64,000 bases of DNA from Mesorhizobium atlanticum. GTDB taxonomy: Bacteria > Pseudomonadota > Alphaproteobacteria > Rhizobiales > Rhizobiaceae. Shown here piece by piece: positions 26,353-34,821 of the stretch. The notes beneath the pieces are model-generated. The model was not told the origin of the DNA and searched no databases. It was given only the letters and a program-made list of their open reading frames with translations. Both the position numbers and the translations under genes were made by a program. The DNA lies in contig NZ_QMBQ01000006.1 of assembly GCF_003289965.1 (NCBI RefSeq), positions 308,058-372,057 of the forward strand, written 5' to 3'. The first letter of the stretch is position 1. The number at the start of each line of letters is the position of its first letter.

Positions 26353-27582
26353 ATGAGAGGCGTGAGGCTGACCCACCTTGTGGCGCTGCTCGCAGCGCTT
26401 GCGGGTTCAGCCTTCGCCGTGACCGAAGCCCAGGCGGCCTCGCGCACCTGCAGGCAGCTCGAAGCCGAACTCGCGGCGACGCGCGGGGATGGCGGCGGAC
26501 CGGGCCTAGTCCGCAAATATGATGACGCCATCGCGCGCCAGCGCGAGCAGCTTGCCAAGGCCCGCGGCCGGGCAAGCGATGCCGGCTGCGGCTTCACGCT
26601 GTTTTCCCGCAATGTCAGCCAGTGCGCGGCGATCAACGCCTCGATAGAGCGCATGAACGCCAATCTCGACACCTTGCAGGCAAAGCGCGAGCGGCTTGCC
26701 GCCGGTGGCACGCGGCGCGACCGCAGTCGCATCCTGGCGGCACTTGACGCCAACAACTGCCGCGACGACGAGATCGCGCCACGACGGGCGCCGCTTCAGG
26801 AGGCTTCCCGCGACAATGGCGGCGGCAATCTTTTCGAGCAGCTTTTCGGCCGCCAGGACGAGCAGCTCGAAGCACCTGATGCCCCCGATATGCCGGACGC
26901 GGCGGACGCGCCGCTTGATGATCCTAGCGTGCGCAACATCCGCCGCGTCATCAACCAGCCGGACGGCATGGACCTGCCAAGGCTCGGCGGCGAGTTCCGC
27001 ACCATGTGCGTGCGCACCTGCGACGGCTATTTCTATCCGATGTCCAACGCCGCCTCCGTAGGCGATTTCGAACGGGACCAGAAGAATTGCGAATCGAGCT
27101 GCCCGGGCACCGAGATGCAGGTCTTCTATTCGCGTGGGATGGACGACGATTCCGGATCGATGACCTCCTCGGTCACCGGTCAACCCTACGCCTCGCTGCC
27201 GACCGCCTATCTCTACAAGCAGGCCAATTATTCTCGGCCGCCGAGTTGCGGATGCAACGCGCAAGCCGGCAATGGCAATTTCACGATCATCGGCGGCAAC
27301 CCGCCTAACCCCGAACAGTCGCAGCCGGAAGGCGGGGCAATGCCCTTCATCCCGGTGCCGGCGAACAAGCCAGATCCCGGCGCCGATCCTGAAACACTCG
27401 CCAATGCCGAAGGCGGGCTCGACCTGGGCGCGATCAAGCGGCTGACCACCAAGGTGCCGGTGTCGCCGGCCTCGGCGCTGCCGCCGGATCAGCGCAAGGT
27501 CAGGGTCGTCGGGCCAGCGTTCCTTCCCGACCCATCAGCGGCAATAGATCTGAAAGCTCCGGCCCCGAAGTCCGCCCGGTGA
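26353..27582 (+). CDS. DUF2865 secreted protein
   Basis: 409 residues from ATG 26353; a TTG at 26341 in frame is less likely. Signal peptide MRGVRLTHLVALLAALAGSA. A coiled N-terminal half (QLEAELAATRGDGG; SIERMNANLDTLQAKRERLA) precedes the DUF2865 core: RTMCVRTCDGYFYPMSNAAS, DQKNCESSCPGTEMQVF and PSCGCNAQ. The six or more cysteines probably form periplasmic disulfides. The C-terminus is a Pro-rich tail. Function unknown. Its last 83 bases overlap the convergent gltX gene. Confidence 0.88.
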   Translation: MRGVRLTHLVALLAALAGSAFAVTEAQAASRTCRQLEAELAATRGDGGGPGLVRKYDDAIARQREQLAKARGRASDAGCGFTLFSRNVSQCAAINASIERMNANLDTLQAKRERLAAGGTRRDRSRILAALDANNCRDDEIAPRRAPLQEASRDNGGGNLFEQLFGRQDEQLEAPDAPDMPDAADAPLDDPSVRNIRRVINQPDGMDLPRLGGEFRTMCVRTCDGYFYPMSNAASVGDFERDQKNCESSCPGTEMQVFYSRGMDDDSGSMTSSVTGQPYASLPTAYLYKQANYSRPPSCGCNAQAGNGNFTIIGGNPPNPEQSQPEGGAMPFIPVPANKPDPGADPETLANAEGGLDLGAIKRLTTKVPVSPASALPPDQRKVRVVGPAFLPDPSAAIDLKAPAPKSAR

Positions 27583-28873
27583 GCGCTAGTCTCAGCGGCA
27601 TGAACAGCGGCTTGCCCTTGCGCCCGGTCGCTTCCCTGATCTTGCCGGTCCAGTCCTTCCAGACCGTGCCGTTCCACGGCTCCTCCGGCAGCAACTCGAA
27701 TGCCTGGTGGAGGAAATCGCGGTCCTCGCCGGAAAACTCGGCCGGCTCCTGCGGACCCTCGTTCAGGATACGCCACCAGGCTACGGCGTCCGACAGGCGG
27801 TCGAGATTGCCGCGCACCGCCAGCCAGAAAGGCTCGGCCTTGTCGCCGGAAATGCCCAGCACCATAAGCCGGTCGCGCGCCTCCTCGAACGACATTTGAT
27901 GCATCAGCGCGCGGTTGAGCACGAGAAGCTCATCCGGATCGAACTTGGAGGCGGACTTGGACGTCGCCGCCGGGTCGAAATGGCCGGCAAGCTCGTTGAG
28001 GTCATGCGCCGCCGTGACATTTTCCGAGGTGCCGACGAGCACCGCCAGCGAGGCGACCGCCATCGGCTCGATCCCGTCCTCGCGCAGGCTCTCGATAGAC
28101 AGCGCGCCGGTGCGCTTCGACAGCCCCTCGCCCGTGGTCGTGGTGAGCAGATTGTGGTGGCCGAAGACCGGCGGCTCGGCGCCGAGAGCCTTGAAGATTG
28201 CGATCTGCACGCCGGTATTGGTGACATGGTCGTCGCCGCGGATGACATGGCTGACGCCCATCTCGATATCGTCGACCACCGAAGGCAGCGTGTAGAGGTA
28301 GGTGCCGTCCTCGCGCACCAGGATGGGGTCCGACAGCGAGGCGAGATCGACCGTCTCCTCGCCGCGCACCAGGTCGTTCCAAAGCACATCCGTGCGCTCC
28401 GGCTGCAGCGGATCGCTGGTGAAATTGGGCAAAAGGAAGCGCCAGTGCGGCTTGCGCCCGTCCGACTGGTATTCTGCCACCTGCTCCGGCGTCAGCGTCA
28501 ACGCCTCGCGGCCATAGACCGGCGGCAGGCCGCGCGTGCGGCGCACCTTGCGGCGCAGATCGAGCTCTTCCGGCGTCTCGTAGCAGGCATAGAGCACCCG
28601 CGCCGCCTTCAACCGCTCGACCGCCGCGTCGTAGATTTCGAAGCGGCGCGACTGGTACTCGGTGACATCCGGGAAGATGCCCAGCCAATGCAGGTCGTAA
28701 AGGATGGAGTCGGCATATTCCTGCTTCGAGCGAGCAATGTCGGTGTCGTCGAAGCGCTGGATGAAACGGCCCTTGTTGTTCATGGCGAAAAGCCAGTTGA
28801 ACAGCGCGGTGCGCGCATTGCCGATATGGATGCGGCCGGTCGGCGATGGGGCGAAACGGACGGTGACTGTCAT
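27500..28873 (-). CDS. gltX: Glutamyl-tRNA synthetase
   Basis: 457 residues from the ATG at 28873 (MTVTVRFAPSPTGRIHIGNA); the frame runs 189 bases further upstream but that stretch is not conserved in style. Class I signatures: HIGH-like GRIHIGN and KMSKS-like LSKRTG. It charges tRNA-Glu with glutamate. Rhizobial genomes often hold two GluRS paralogues, and one may also charge tRNA-Gln for the GatCAB route; this copy cannot be assigned. It ends 83 bases inside the convergent DUF2865 gene. Confidence 0.95.
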   Translation of the reverse strand: MTVTVRFAPSPTGRIHIGNARTALFNWLFAMNNKGRFIQRFDDTDIARSKQEYADSILYDLHWLGIFPDVTEYQSRRFEIYDAAVERLKAARVLYACYETPEELDLRRKVRRTRGLPPVYGREALTLTPEQVAEYQSDGRKPHWRFLLPNFTSDPLQPERTDVLWNDLVRGEETVDLASLSDPILVREDGTYLYTLPSVVDDIEMGVSHVIRGDDHVTNTGVQIAIFKALGAEPPVFGHHNLLTTTTGEGLSKRTGALSIESLREDGIEPMAVASLAVLVGTSENVTAAHDLNELAGHFDPAATSKSASKFDPDELLVLNRALMHQMSFEEARDRLMVLGISGDKAEPFWLAVRGNLDRLSDAVAWWRILNEGPQEPAEFSGEDRDFLHQAFELLPEEPWNGTVWKDWTGKIREATGRKGKPLFMPLRLALTGRTSGPELSDLLPLMGREGTLARRP

Positions 28874-29039
28874 GAGCGGGGCGTAGCGGATGCTTTTGGT
28901 GTTGACAAGGCGCGCCCCCCGCGCGAACGCAACAGATAGTGCAAGCCAGCTAAAATGAAAAGCCGCTGGCCCGACACGCTTCGCGGCAGCCTGATCAACC
29001 GCGTCAAGTGCCCCGGGACCCGGGCTTCGCATGTCCCCG

Positions 29040-29048
29040 TTATCCACA
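29040..29048 (+). promoter_or_regulatory. DnaA-box match TTATCCACA
   Basis: A perfect match to the strong DnaA 9-mer, overlapping a 10-bp palindrome CACATATGTG at 29045-29054. It lies 547 bases before nrdJ and 167 bases before gltX. One box alone may be chance, but DnaA does control ribonucleotide reductase genes in other bacteria. Confidence 0.45.
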
Positions 29049-29304
29049 TATGTGACACACAAGATGTTGGGGTCACAAAACCTACAAAAACGAATCCTTG
29101 ACGGGTCGGAACGAGTCGCTTTTTATAGGCCATGCGCTCCTGTTGCGGGCGTGACCGGAGAGTTTCGAGGCCGGTCTTTTTTCCCGGATTTTGTGCGTTT
29201 TGCCCGAATTTCCGCCTGTTTACGAGGCCGGCGGAAGCGTTGGGATCATTGGGGTTTGGGTGGGCGAAAGGGAGAATTGTCGGCCTGGAAAAAATGATCT
29301 GTTA

Positions 29305-29320
29305 ACACTATATTTAGTGT
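29305..29320. promoter_or_regulatory. NrdR box upstream of nrdJ
   Basis: ACACTATATTTAGTGT matches the NrdR consensus palindrome ACACTATATATAGTGT at 15 of 16 positions. It abuts a possible promoter: -35 TTTGCA at 29320-29325, a 16-base spacer, and -10 GATAAT at 29342-29347. NrdR binds such boxes when (d)ATP is high and represses ribonucleotide reductase genes. NrdR boxes usually come in pairs; a second complete box was not found, though CTATATATAG occurs at about 29558. Confidence 0.82.
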
Positions 29321-29586
29321 TTGCAGGCAGGCTCGACGCTAGATAATGTGAACCTCCCTCCATGGAGGGAATCGACCAAAGTTTCAGTTTAGGGACCCGC
29401 GAGGGTCGGCCTGCAGCCCGGGCAAATGCCTGGGAAAGCGTTCTGCTGCCTGCATGCCGGCGCCTGCGACGAGGAGAGTGCCGGCGCTGCTCGCAATGCC
29501 GGCAAACGGCGGACTGCGCTTTTCGCCATGTGGGGCAGAAATCCCCGGGGAAAGGCGCTATATATAGACACAAAGGGACCGGACCA

Positions 29587-32500
29587 ATGCGCATCGAGCG
29601 TCGCTTCACCAAGCCAGAACAGTCTGCCTATGCGGAGATCGAATTCCGCAAGGCCCTGTCGGAGATCAAGAATCCCGACGGCTCGGTGGTGTTCCGCCTC
29701 GACAACATCGATGTGCCGGCGCAGTTCAGCCAGGTCGCCGCCGACATCCTGGCCCAGAAGTATTTCCGCAAGGCCGGTGTGCCGGCGCGGCTGAAGAAGG
29801 TCGAGGAGAACGACGTTCCCTCCTTCCTGTGGCGCTCGATCGCCGACGAGGCCGAGCTCGCCAAGCTGCCCGAGGCAGAGCGCTACGGTTCGGAAACCGA
29901 CGCCCGCCAGGTCTTCGATCGCCTCTCCGGTACCTGGACCTATTGGGGCTGGAAGGGCGGCTACTTCAAGTCGGAAGAGGACGCGCGCGCCTTCCGCGAC
30001 GAGCTTGCCTACATGCTCGCCACCCAGCGCGTCGCGCCGAACTCGCCGCAATGGTTCAACACCGGCCTGCACTGGGCCTATGGCATCGACGGTCCGAGCC
30101 AGGGCCACTTCTATGTCGACCCCTTCACCGGCAAGCTGACCAAGTCGAAGTCGGCCTATGAGCATCCGCAGCCGCATGCCTGCTTCATCCAGAGCGTGCA
30201 GGACGACCTCGTCAACGAGGGCGGCATCATGGACTTGTGGGTGCGCGAGGCGCGCCTGTTCAAATACGGTTCCGGCACCGGCTCGAACTTCTCGATGCTG
30301 CGCGGCGAAGGCGAGAAGCTGTCCGGCGGCGGCCGCTCCTCCGGCCTGATGAGCTTCCTCAAGATCGGCGACCGGGCGGCCGGCGCCATCAAGTCGGGCG
30401 GCACGACCCGCCGCGCCGCCAAGATGGTCATCGTCGACGCCGATCACCCCGACATCGAGCAATTCATCGACTGGAAGGTCAATGAAGAGCAGAAGGTCGC
30501 CTCGCTGGTGACCGGCTCCAAGATCGTCAAGAAGCATCTCGAGGCGATCATGAAGGCCTGCGTCAATTGCGAAGGCAATGGCGACGACTGCTTCGACCCG
30601 GCGCTGAACACCGCGCTGAAGCGGGAAATCAAGGCAGCCAAGAAGGACGCCGTGCCGGAGAACTACATCTACCGCGTCATCCAGTTCGCCAAGCAAGGCT
30701 ACACCTCGATGTCGTTCAACACCTACGACACCGACTGGGATTCGGACGCCTATCTCACCGTCTCGGGCCAGAACTCCAACAACTCGGTGTCGCTGAAGGA
30801 CAATTTCCTGCGCGCCGTCGAGGCCGATGGCGACTGGCAGCTCACCGCCCGCAAGGACGGCAAGGTGCTGAAGACGCTGAAGGCGCGGGATCTGTGGGAG
30901 AAGATCGGCTACGCCGCCTGGGCGTCGGCGGATCCCGGCCTGCACTTCAACACGACGATGAACGACTGGCACACCTGCGCTTCCGCCGGTGCGATCCGGG
31001 CCTCCAACCCGTGCTCGGAATACATGTTCCTCGACGACACGGCCTGCAACCTCGCCTCGATCAACCTCCTGCCCTACCGCAAGGAAGACGGCACGATCGA
31101 CATCGCCGCTTACGAGCACACCGTTCGGCTGTGGACCGTCGTGCTCGAAATCTCGGTGATGATGGCGCAGTTCCCGTCCAAGGAGATCGCCAAGCTCTCC
31201 TACGACTACCGCACGCTCGGCCTCGGCTACGCCAATATCGGCGGCCTGCTGATGACCTCGGGCATTCCTTACGACTCCGACGAGGGCCGCGCGATCTGTG
31301 CAGCACTTACCGCCATCATGACCGGCGTCGCCTATTCGACCTCGGCCGAGATGGCCGCCGAGCTCGGCGCCTTCCCGGACTATGACCGCAACGCCCAGAA
31401 CATGCTGCGCGTCATGCGCAACCACCGCCGCGCCGCTTATGGCGACAAGGACGGCTACGAAAAACTCGCCGTCAATCCGGTGCCGCTGGTCGCCTCCGAC
31501 CTGAAGCAGCAGGCGCTCGCCGAGCATGCCCGCGGCGCTTGGGACCGCGCCATCGAGCTCGGCGAGGAGCACGGCTACCGCAATGCGCAGGCGACCGTGA
31601 TCGCGCCGACCGGCACGATCGGCCTGGTCATGGACTGCGACACCACCGGCATCGAGCCCGATTTCGCCCTGGTGAAGTTCAAGAAGCTCGCCGGCGGCGG
31701 CTATTTCAAGATCATCAACCGCGCCGTGCCGGAAGCGCTGCGCACGCTGGGCTATTCCGAAAGCCAGATCGCCGAGATCGAGGCCTATGCCGTCGGCCAC
31801 GGCAACCTCAACCAGGCGCCCGGCATCAACCCGTCCTCGCTGAAGGCCAAGGGTTTCACCGACGAGAAGATCGCGGCGCTGAATGCGGCGCTGAAGTCGG
31901 CCTTCGACATCAAGTTCGTGTTCAACCAGTGGACGCTCGGCGCCGACTGGGTGAAGGAGACGCTCGGCTTCACCGACGAGCAGCTCAGCGACTTCTCTTT
32001 CGAGATGCTGCCGGCGCTGGGCTTCTCCAAGAAGGACATCGACGCCGCCAACATCCATGTCTGCGGTGCGATGACGCTGGAAGGCGCGCCCTTCCTCAAG
32101 GCCGAGCACCTGCCGGTGTTCGACTGCGCCAGCCCCTGCGGCAAGATCGGCAAGCGCTCGCTGTCGATTCAGAGCCACATCCTGATGATGGCGGCGGCGC
32201 AGCCCTTCATCTCGGGCGCCATCTCCAAGACCATCAACATGCCGAACGAGGCGACGGTCGAGGACGCCAAGAACGCCTACATGCTGTCCTGGAAGCTGGC
32301 GCTGAAGGCCAACGCGCTTTATCGCGACGGCTCGAAGCTGTCGCAGCCGCTCAATGCCTCGCTGCTCGCCGATGGCGAGGAGGACGAGGACGAAGCGGTC
32401 GAGCAGCTGGTCGCGGCACCGGCGGCGCAGCGCGCCGTGCAGGTGACCGAGAAGATCGTCGAGCGCGTCATCGAGCGGCTCTACCGCGACCGCGAGAAAC

Positions 32501-33363
32501 TGCCGAACCGCCGCAAGGGCTACACGCAGAAGGCGGTTGTCGGCGGCCACAAGGTGTATCTGCGCACCGGCGAGTTCGACGACGGTCGCCTCGGCGAGAT
32601 CTTCATCGACATGCACAAGGAAGGCGCTGCCTTCCGCGCCATGATGAACAACTTCGCCATCGCCATCTCGCTCGGCCTGCAATATGGCGTGCCACTCGAC
32701 GAATATGTCGAGGCCTTCACCTTCACCAAGTTCGAGCCGGCCGGCATGGTGCAGGGCAACGACGCGATCAAGAACGCGACGTCGATCCTAGACTACGTGT
32801 TCCGCGAGCTCGCCGTCTCCTATCTCGGCCGCCACGACCTTGCCCATGTCGACCAGTCGGACTTCGACAAGACGGCGCTCGGCCGCGGCATCACCGAAGG
32901 CAAGGCGACGCCCTTCTCCAAGGGCCTCTATCGTGGCGCCTCGCCGGTGAAGCTGGTGAGCGGCATCGGCAGCGAGCCCAAGGGCTTTGGCGGCTCAACG
33001 TCGACGCCGGCCCCTGCCCGCGCGGCGCCGACCGCCTTCGCCGGCTCGAACGTGCTGGCGCTGAAGCCGGCCAGCGACGAGGCGCTGGCCTACAAACGCG
33101 ACTATGAGGAGCGCGCCAGGGAACTGGCCGAGGACATGGTGGAAGAGGAAGCCGAGGCCGCCGGCGGTGCCGAGGCACTCTTCACCGACGCTGCAGCGAA
33201 TGAAGCGGCCGAGGCGAAGAAGCTCGCCGCGACCCGCCGTCAGCAGTCGCTGCTGCAAGGCTACACCGGCAACGAATGCTCCGAGTGCCACAACTTCACC
33301 ATGGTGCGGAACGGCACCTGCGAGAAGTGCGACACGTGTGGTTCGACGAGCGGGTGCAGCTGA
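29587..33363 (+). CDS. nrdJ: Vitamin B12-dependent (class II) ribonucleotide reductase
   Basis: 1258 residues from ATG 29587 (MRIERRFTKPEQSAYAEIEF). The frame extends up to 29362 but the extra residues are Arg/Cys-rich noise. It reduces ribonucleotides to deoxyribonucleotides with adenosylcobalamin and needs neither oxygen nor a second subunit. Seen: ACFIQSVQDDLVNEGGIMDL, LFKYGSGTGSNFSMLRGEGE, NPCSEYMFLDDTACNLASIN, TVIAPTGTIGLVMDCDTTGI, and a Cys-rich end (about 1229-1258: NECSECHNFTMVRNGTCEKC then DTCGSTSGCS) that should bind zinc or reload the active-site disulfide. Regulation by NrdR is supported by the upstream box. A terminator follows. Confidence 0.97.
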   Translation: MRIERRFTKPEQSAYAEIEFRKALSEIKNPDGSVVFRLDNIDVPAQFSQVAADILAQKYFRKAGVPARLKKVEENDVPSFLWRSIADEAELAKLPEAERYGSETDARQVFDRLSGTWTYWGWKGGYFKSEEDARAFRDELAYMLATQRVAPNSPQWFNTGLHWAYGIDGPSQGHFYVDPFTGKLTKSKSAYEHPQPHACFIQSVQDDLVNEGGIMDLWVREARLFKYGSGTGSNFSMLRGEGEKLSGGGRSSGLMSFLKIGDRAAGAIKSGGTTRRAAKMVIVDADHPDIEQFIDWKVNEEQKVASLVTGSKIVKKHLEAIMKACVNCEGNGDDCFDPALNTALKREIKAAKKDAVPENYIYRVIQFAKQGYTSMSFNTYDTDWDSDAYLTVSGQNSNNSVSLKDNFLRAVEADGDWQLTARKDGKVLKTLKARDLWEKIGYAAWASADPGLHFNTTMNDWHTCASAGAIRASNPCSEYMFLDDTACNLASINLLPYRKEDGTIDIAAYEHTVRLWTVVLEISVMMAQFPSKEIAKLSYDYRTLGLGYANIGGLLMTSGIPYDSDEGRAICAALTAIMTGVAYSTSAEMAAELGAFPDYDRNAQNMLRVMRNHRRAAYGDKDGYEKLAVNPVPLVASDLKQQALAEHARGAWDRAIELGEEHGYRNAQATVIAPTGTIGLVMDCDTTGIEPDFALVKFKKLAGGGYFKIINRAVPEALRTLGYSESQIAEIEAYAVGHGNLNQAPGINPSSLKAKGFTDEKIAALNAALKSAFDIKFVFNQWTLGADWVKETLGFTDEQLSDFSFEMLPALGFSKKDIDAANIHVCGAMTLEGAPFLKAEHLPVFDCASPCGKIGKRSLSIQSHILMMAAAQPFISGAISKTINMPNEATVEDAKNAYMLSWKLALKANALYRDGSKLSQPLNASLLADGEEDEDEAVEQLVAAPAAQRAVQVTEKIVERVIERLYRDREKLPNRRKGYTQKAVVGGHKVYLRTGEFDDGRLGEIFIDMHKEGAAFRAMMNNFAIAISLGLQYGVPLDEYVEAFTFTKFEPAGMVQGNDAIKNATSILDYVFRELAVSYLGRHDLAHVDQSDFDKTALGRGITEGKATPFSKGLYRGASPVKLVSGIGSEPKGFGGSTSTPAPARAAPTAFAGSNVLALKPASDEALAYKRDYEERARELAEDMVEEEAEAAGGAEALFTDAAANEAAEAKKLAATRRQQSLLQGYTGNECSECHNFTMVRNGTCEKCDTCGSTSGCS

Positions 33364-33390
33364 GAATCTGAACTGCTAAAACGCAACATC

Positions 33391-33418
33391 ATCGGCCCGG
33401 TCGTAAGATCGGGCCGAT
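33391..33418 (+). terminator. Rho-independent terminator after nrdJ
   Basis: A 12-bp stem ATCGGCCCGGTC / GATCGGGCCGAT with one G-T pair and a GTAA loop, beginning 27 bases after the nrdJ stop and followed by TTGCTT. Confidence 0.8.
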
Positions 33419-33444
33419 TTGCTTGGGAGATCAAAGGTCAACAG

Positions 33445-33816
33445 ATGATCGACCACATCACAGTCGAAGTAAGCGATCTTGGGAAGAGTAAGCTCTTCTA
33501 CGAAAAAGCTTTCGCGCCGTTGGGGTATCGCCTCTCCTTCGGCAAGGAGGGCATCTTCTGGGCCTTCGATGTCGGCAATGGCTGCCTGTTCGAGATCCAG
33601 AGCACGGGCGAAAAGCCACCACTGACCCATCTGCATGTCGCCTTCCGGGTTAAGAGCAAGGCGGAGGTCGAAGCGTTCTACCGCGCGGCGCTCGAAGCGG
33701 GCGCCGCCGACAATGGTGCACCCGGGCCGCGTCCGGACTATGCGCCGGATTACTACGCCTGCTTCGTGCTCGATCCCGACGGCTACAACATCGAGGCGAT
33801 GATCAACGAGGCGTGA
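33445..33816 (+). CDS. VOC-superfamily (glyoxalase/bleomycin-resistance-like) protein
   Basis: 123 residues, single VOC fold: MIDHITVEVSDLGKSKLFYE at the start and YYACFVLDPDGYNIEAM at the end, the usual pattern of two beta-alpha-beta-beta-beta modules. Likely metal ligands are His4 and the terminal Glu. Relatives include lactoylglutathione lyase-like enzymes and dioxygenases, but the reaction here is not readable. It stands alone between the nrdJ terminator and a palindromic repeat. Confidence 0.9.
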   Translation: MIDHITVEVSDLGKSKLFYEKAFAPLGYRLSFGKEGIFWAFDVGNGCLFEIQSTGEKPPLTHLHVAFRVKSKAEVEAFYRAALEAGAADNGAPGPRPDYAPDYYACFVLDPDGYNIEAMINEA

Positions 33817-33834
33817 GGATCGTCGCCTTCGCGA

Positions 33835-34019
33835 CTTCGTCATTCCAGGGTGGAGCAAGGAGCGAAGCGACGCGCGCAGACCCTGGAATCCATGCCGTGA
33901 TGCCGACAACAGGCCGCAGGTACAGGATCAAGCGCTCGGCATCAGCGACATTCTCGACCGCTGCGAGCTTCACGCACGTCTCGGCATGGATCCTCGGGTC
34001 AAGCCCGAGGATGACGAAG
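33835..34019. repeat. 185-bp palindromic intergenic repeat
   Basis: Bounded by a 9-bp inverted repeat, CTTCGTCAT (33835-33843) and ATGACGAAG (34011-34019). Inside are ATTCCAGGGT / ACCCTGGAAT arms and a hairpin ATCCTCGGG-tcaag-CCCGAGGAT near the right end. This mosaic is common between rhizobial genes and resembles RIME-type elements. It fills most of the 310-base gap between the VOC and PPOX genes; no gene is visible in it. Confidence 0.8.
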
Positions 34020-34126
34020 GCGGGGACGCCCAAGGCGCATCCATGCCCATGCGTTGATGCACGTCAAAGCAACGTTCTCCAGGATTCTTACCATGGCCGC
34101 CGTCAGCAATGACTTTGGAGGCGAAG

Positions 34127-34579
34127 ATGGAACAGGAGATCAAAAACAAGATCCAGACGCTGCTGGATCAGCATCGGATCATGACGGTTGCCACGCTGAG
34201 GCCGGACGGCTGGCCGCAGGCGACCACTGTGGGCTACGTCAATGACGGCCTCACCCTCTACTTCCTGTGCGGCCTGGACAGCCAGAAGGCGGCGAATATC
34301 GCGCGAGACAATCGTCTGTCGCTGACCATAGACCACGACGCGCCGCAGGTGATGGAGATCACCGGGCTTTCCATGGCGGCGCGGGCGCAGCCGGTGGAAG
34401 ACCGCGCCGAGGCCGAGAAGGTTCTGCGGATGCTGCCGATGAAATATCCCCCGCAGACCTCGCTGCCCGGTCCGATGCCGACGCCGGACCAGGTCCGCAT
34501 CTTCCGCGTGGTGCCTTCCGTGATCTCGGTGCTGGACTACTCCAAGGGTTTTGGCCACACGGACCTGGTCACCTGCTGA
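34127..34579 (+). CDS. Pyridoxamine 5'-phosphate oxidase-fold protein
   Basis: 150 residues from ATG 34127, chosen over the ATG at 34109 because GGAGG lies at the right distance before it. Split-barrel flavin-binding pattern: HRIMTVATLRPDGWPQATTV, LYFLCGLDSQKAANIARDNR, VRIFRVVPSVISVLDYSKGF. The family binds FMN or F420 and includes oxidoreductases and general-stress proteins; PNPOx itself is unlikely given the missing substrate residues. Role unknown. Confidence 0.88.
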   Translation: MEQEIKNKIQTLLDQHRIMTVATLRPDGWPQATTVGYVNDGLTLYFLCGLDSQKAANIARDNRLSLTIDHDAPQVMEITGLSMAARAQPVEDRAEAEKVLRMLPMKYPPQTSLPGPMPTPDQVRIFRVVPSVISVLDYSKGFGHTDLVTC

Positions 34580-34687
34580 GCGCGGCACGGCGGCCAGGCG
34601 ATCCAATTGATCGACCGCATGATCCAGATCAAGGCAAAGCCCATCGTTTCCGGTGTTTCCTCGGCTGTTCTTTCCGAGGAGATGGAA

Positions 34688-34801
34688 ATGCCTACAGAGA
34701 GCCTAATCGTCGTCACCGCCATTGTCGCCTATTTCGCAACCTTCATGGCCGTGCTCGGCTATGTGACAATGACGGAGTCGCGAATGCTGCCGCGGAGGTA
34801 G
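34688..34801 (+). CDS. Putative 37-residue single-pass membrane protein
   Basis: ATG 34688 follows CGAGGAG at about 7 bases. The peptide has one hydrophobic helix (LIVVTAIVAYFATFMAVLGY) and a basic end (SRMLPRR), so it would sit in the inner membrane with the C-terminus inside. An in-frame longer reading begins at 34607. No family is recognised; the case rests on the ribosome site and the clean helix. It lies between the PPOX-fold gene and the convergent GH25 lipoprotein. Confidence 0.5.
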   Translation: MPTESLIVVTAIVAYFATFMAVLGYVTMTESRMLPRR

Positions 34802-34821
34802 CCGAGGCGATCGGATGCGGC

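Larger units (their letters stand above)
28874..29586. other. 713-base intergenic region between divergent gltX and nrdJ
   Basis: No supportable gene. It contains a perfect DnaA 9-mer, a possible promoter TTGACG-18-TTTATA (29098-29127), an NrdR box, a 16-bp palindrome TCCCTCCATGGAGGGA at 29355-29370, and about 230 bases of hairpin-rich sequence before the nrdJ start (for example GGACCC-gcga-GGGTC near 29395 and CCCGGGCAAATGCCTGGG near 29417). A cobalamin riboswitch was looked for and not recognised. Confidence 0.7.

Noticed and set aside
29040..29048. A replication origin
   Set aside because: Only one perfect DnaA 9-mer was noticed, without an A/T-rich unwinding region or origin genes such as dnaA, dnaN or repC.
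28874..29586. A cobalamin riboswitch before nrdJ
   Set aside because: The B12 box and the CGCAACTG-type core were not recognised. The leader still deserves a covariance search.
29389..32682. A 1097-codon open frame opposite nrdJ
   Set aside because: High GC with a strong third-position bias leaves the opposite strand open. The translation is rich in Arg, Asp, Gly, His and Val with no motif, while nrdJ on the other strand has full family motifs.
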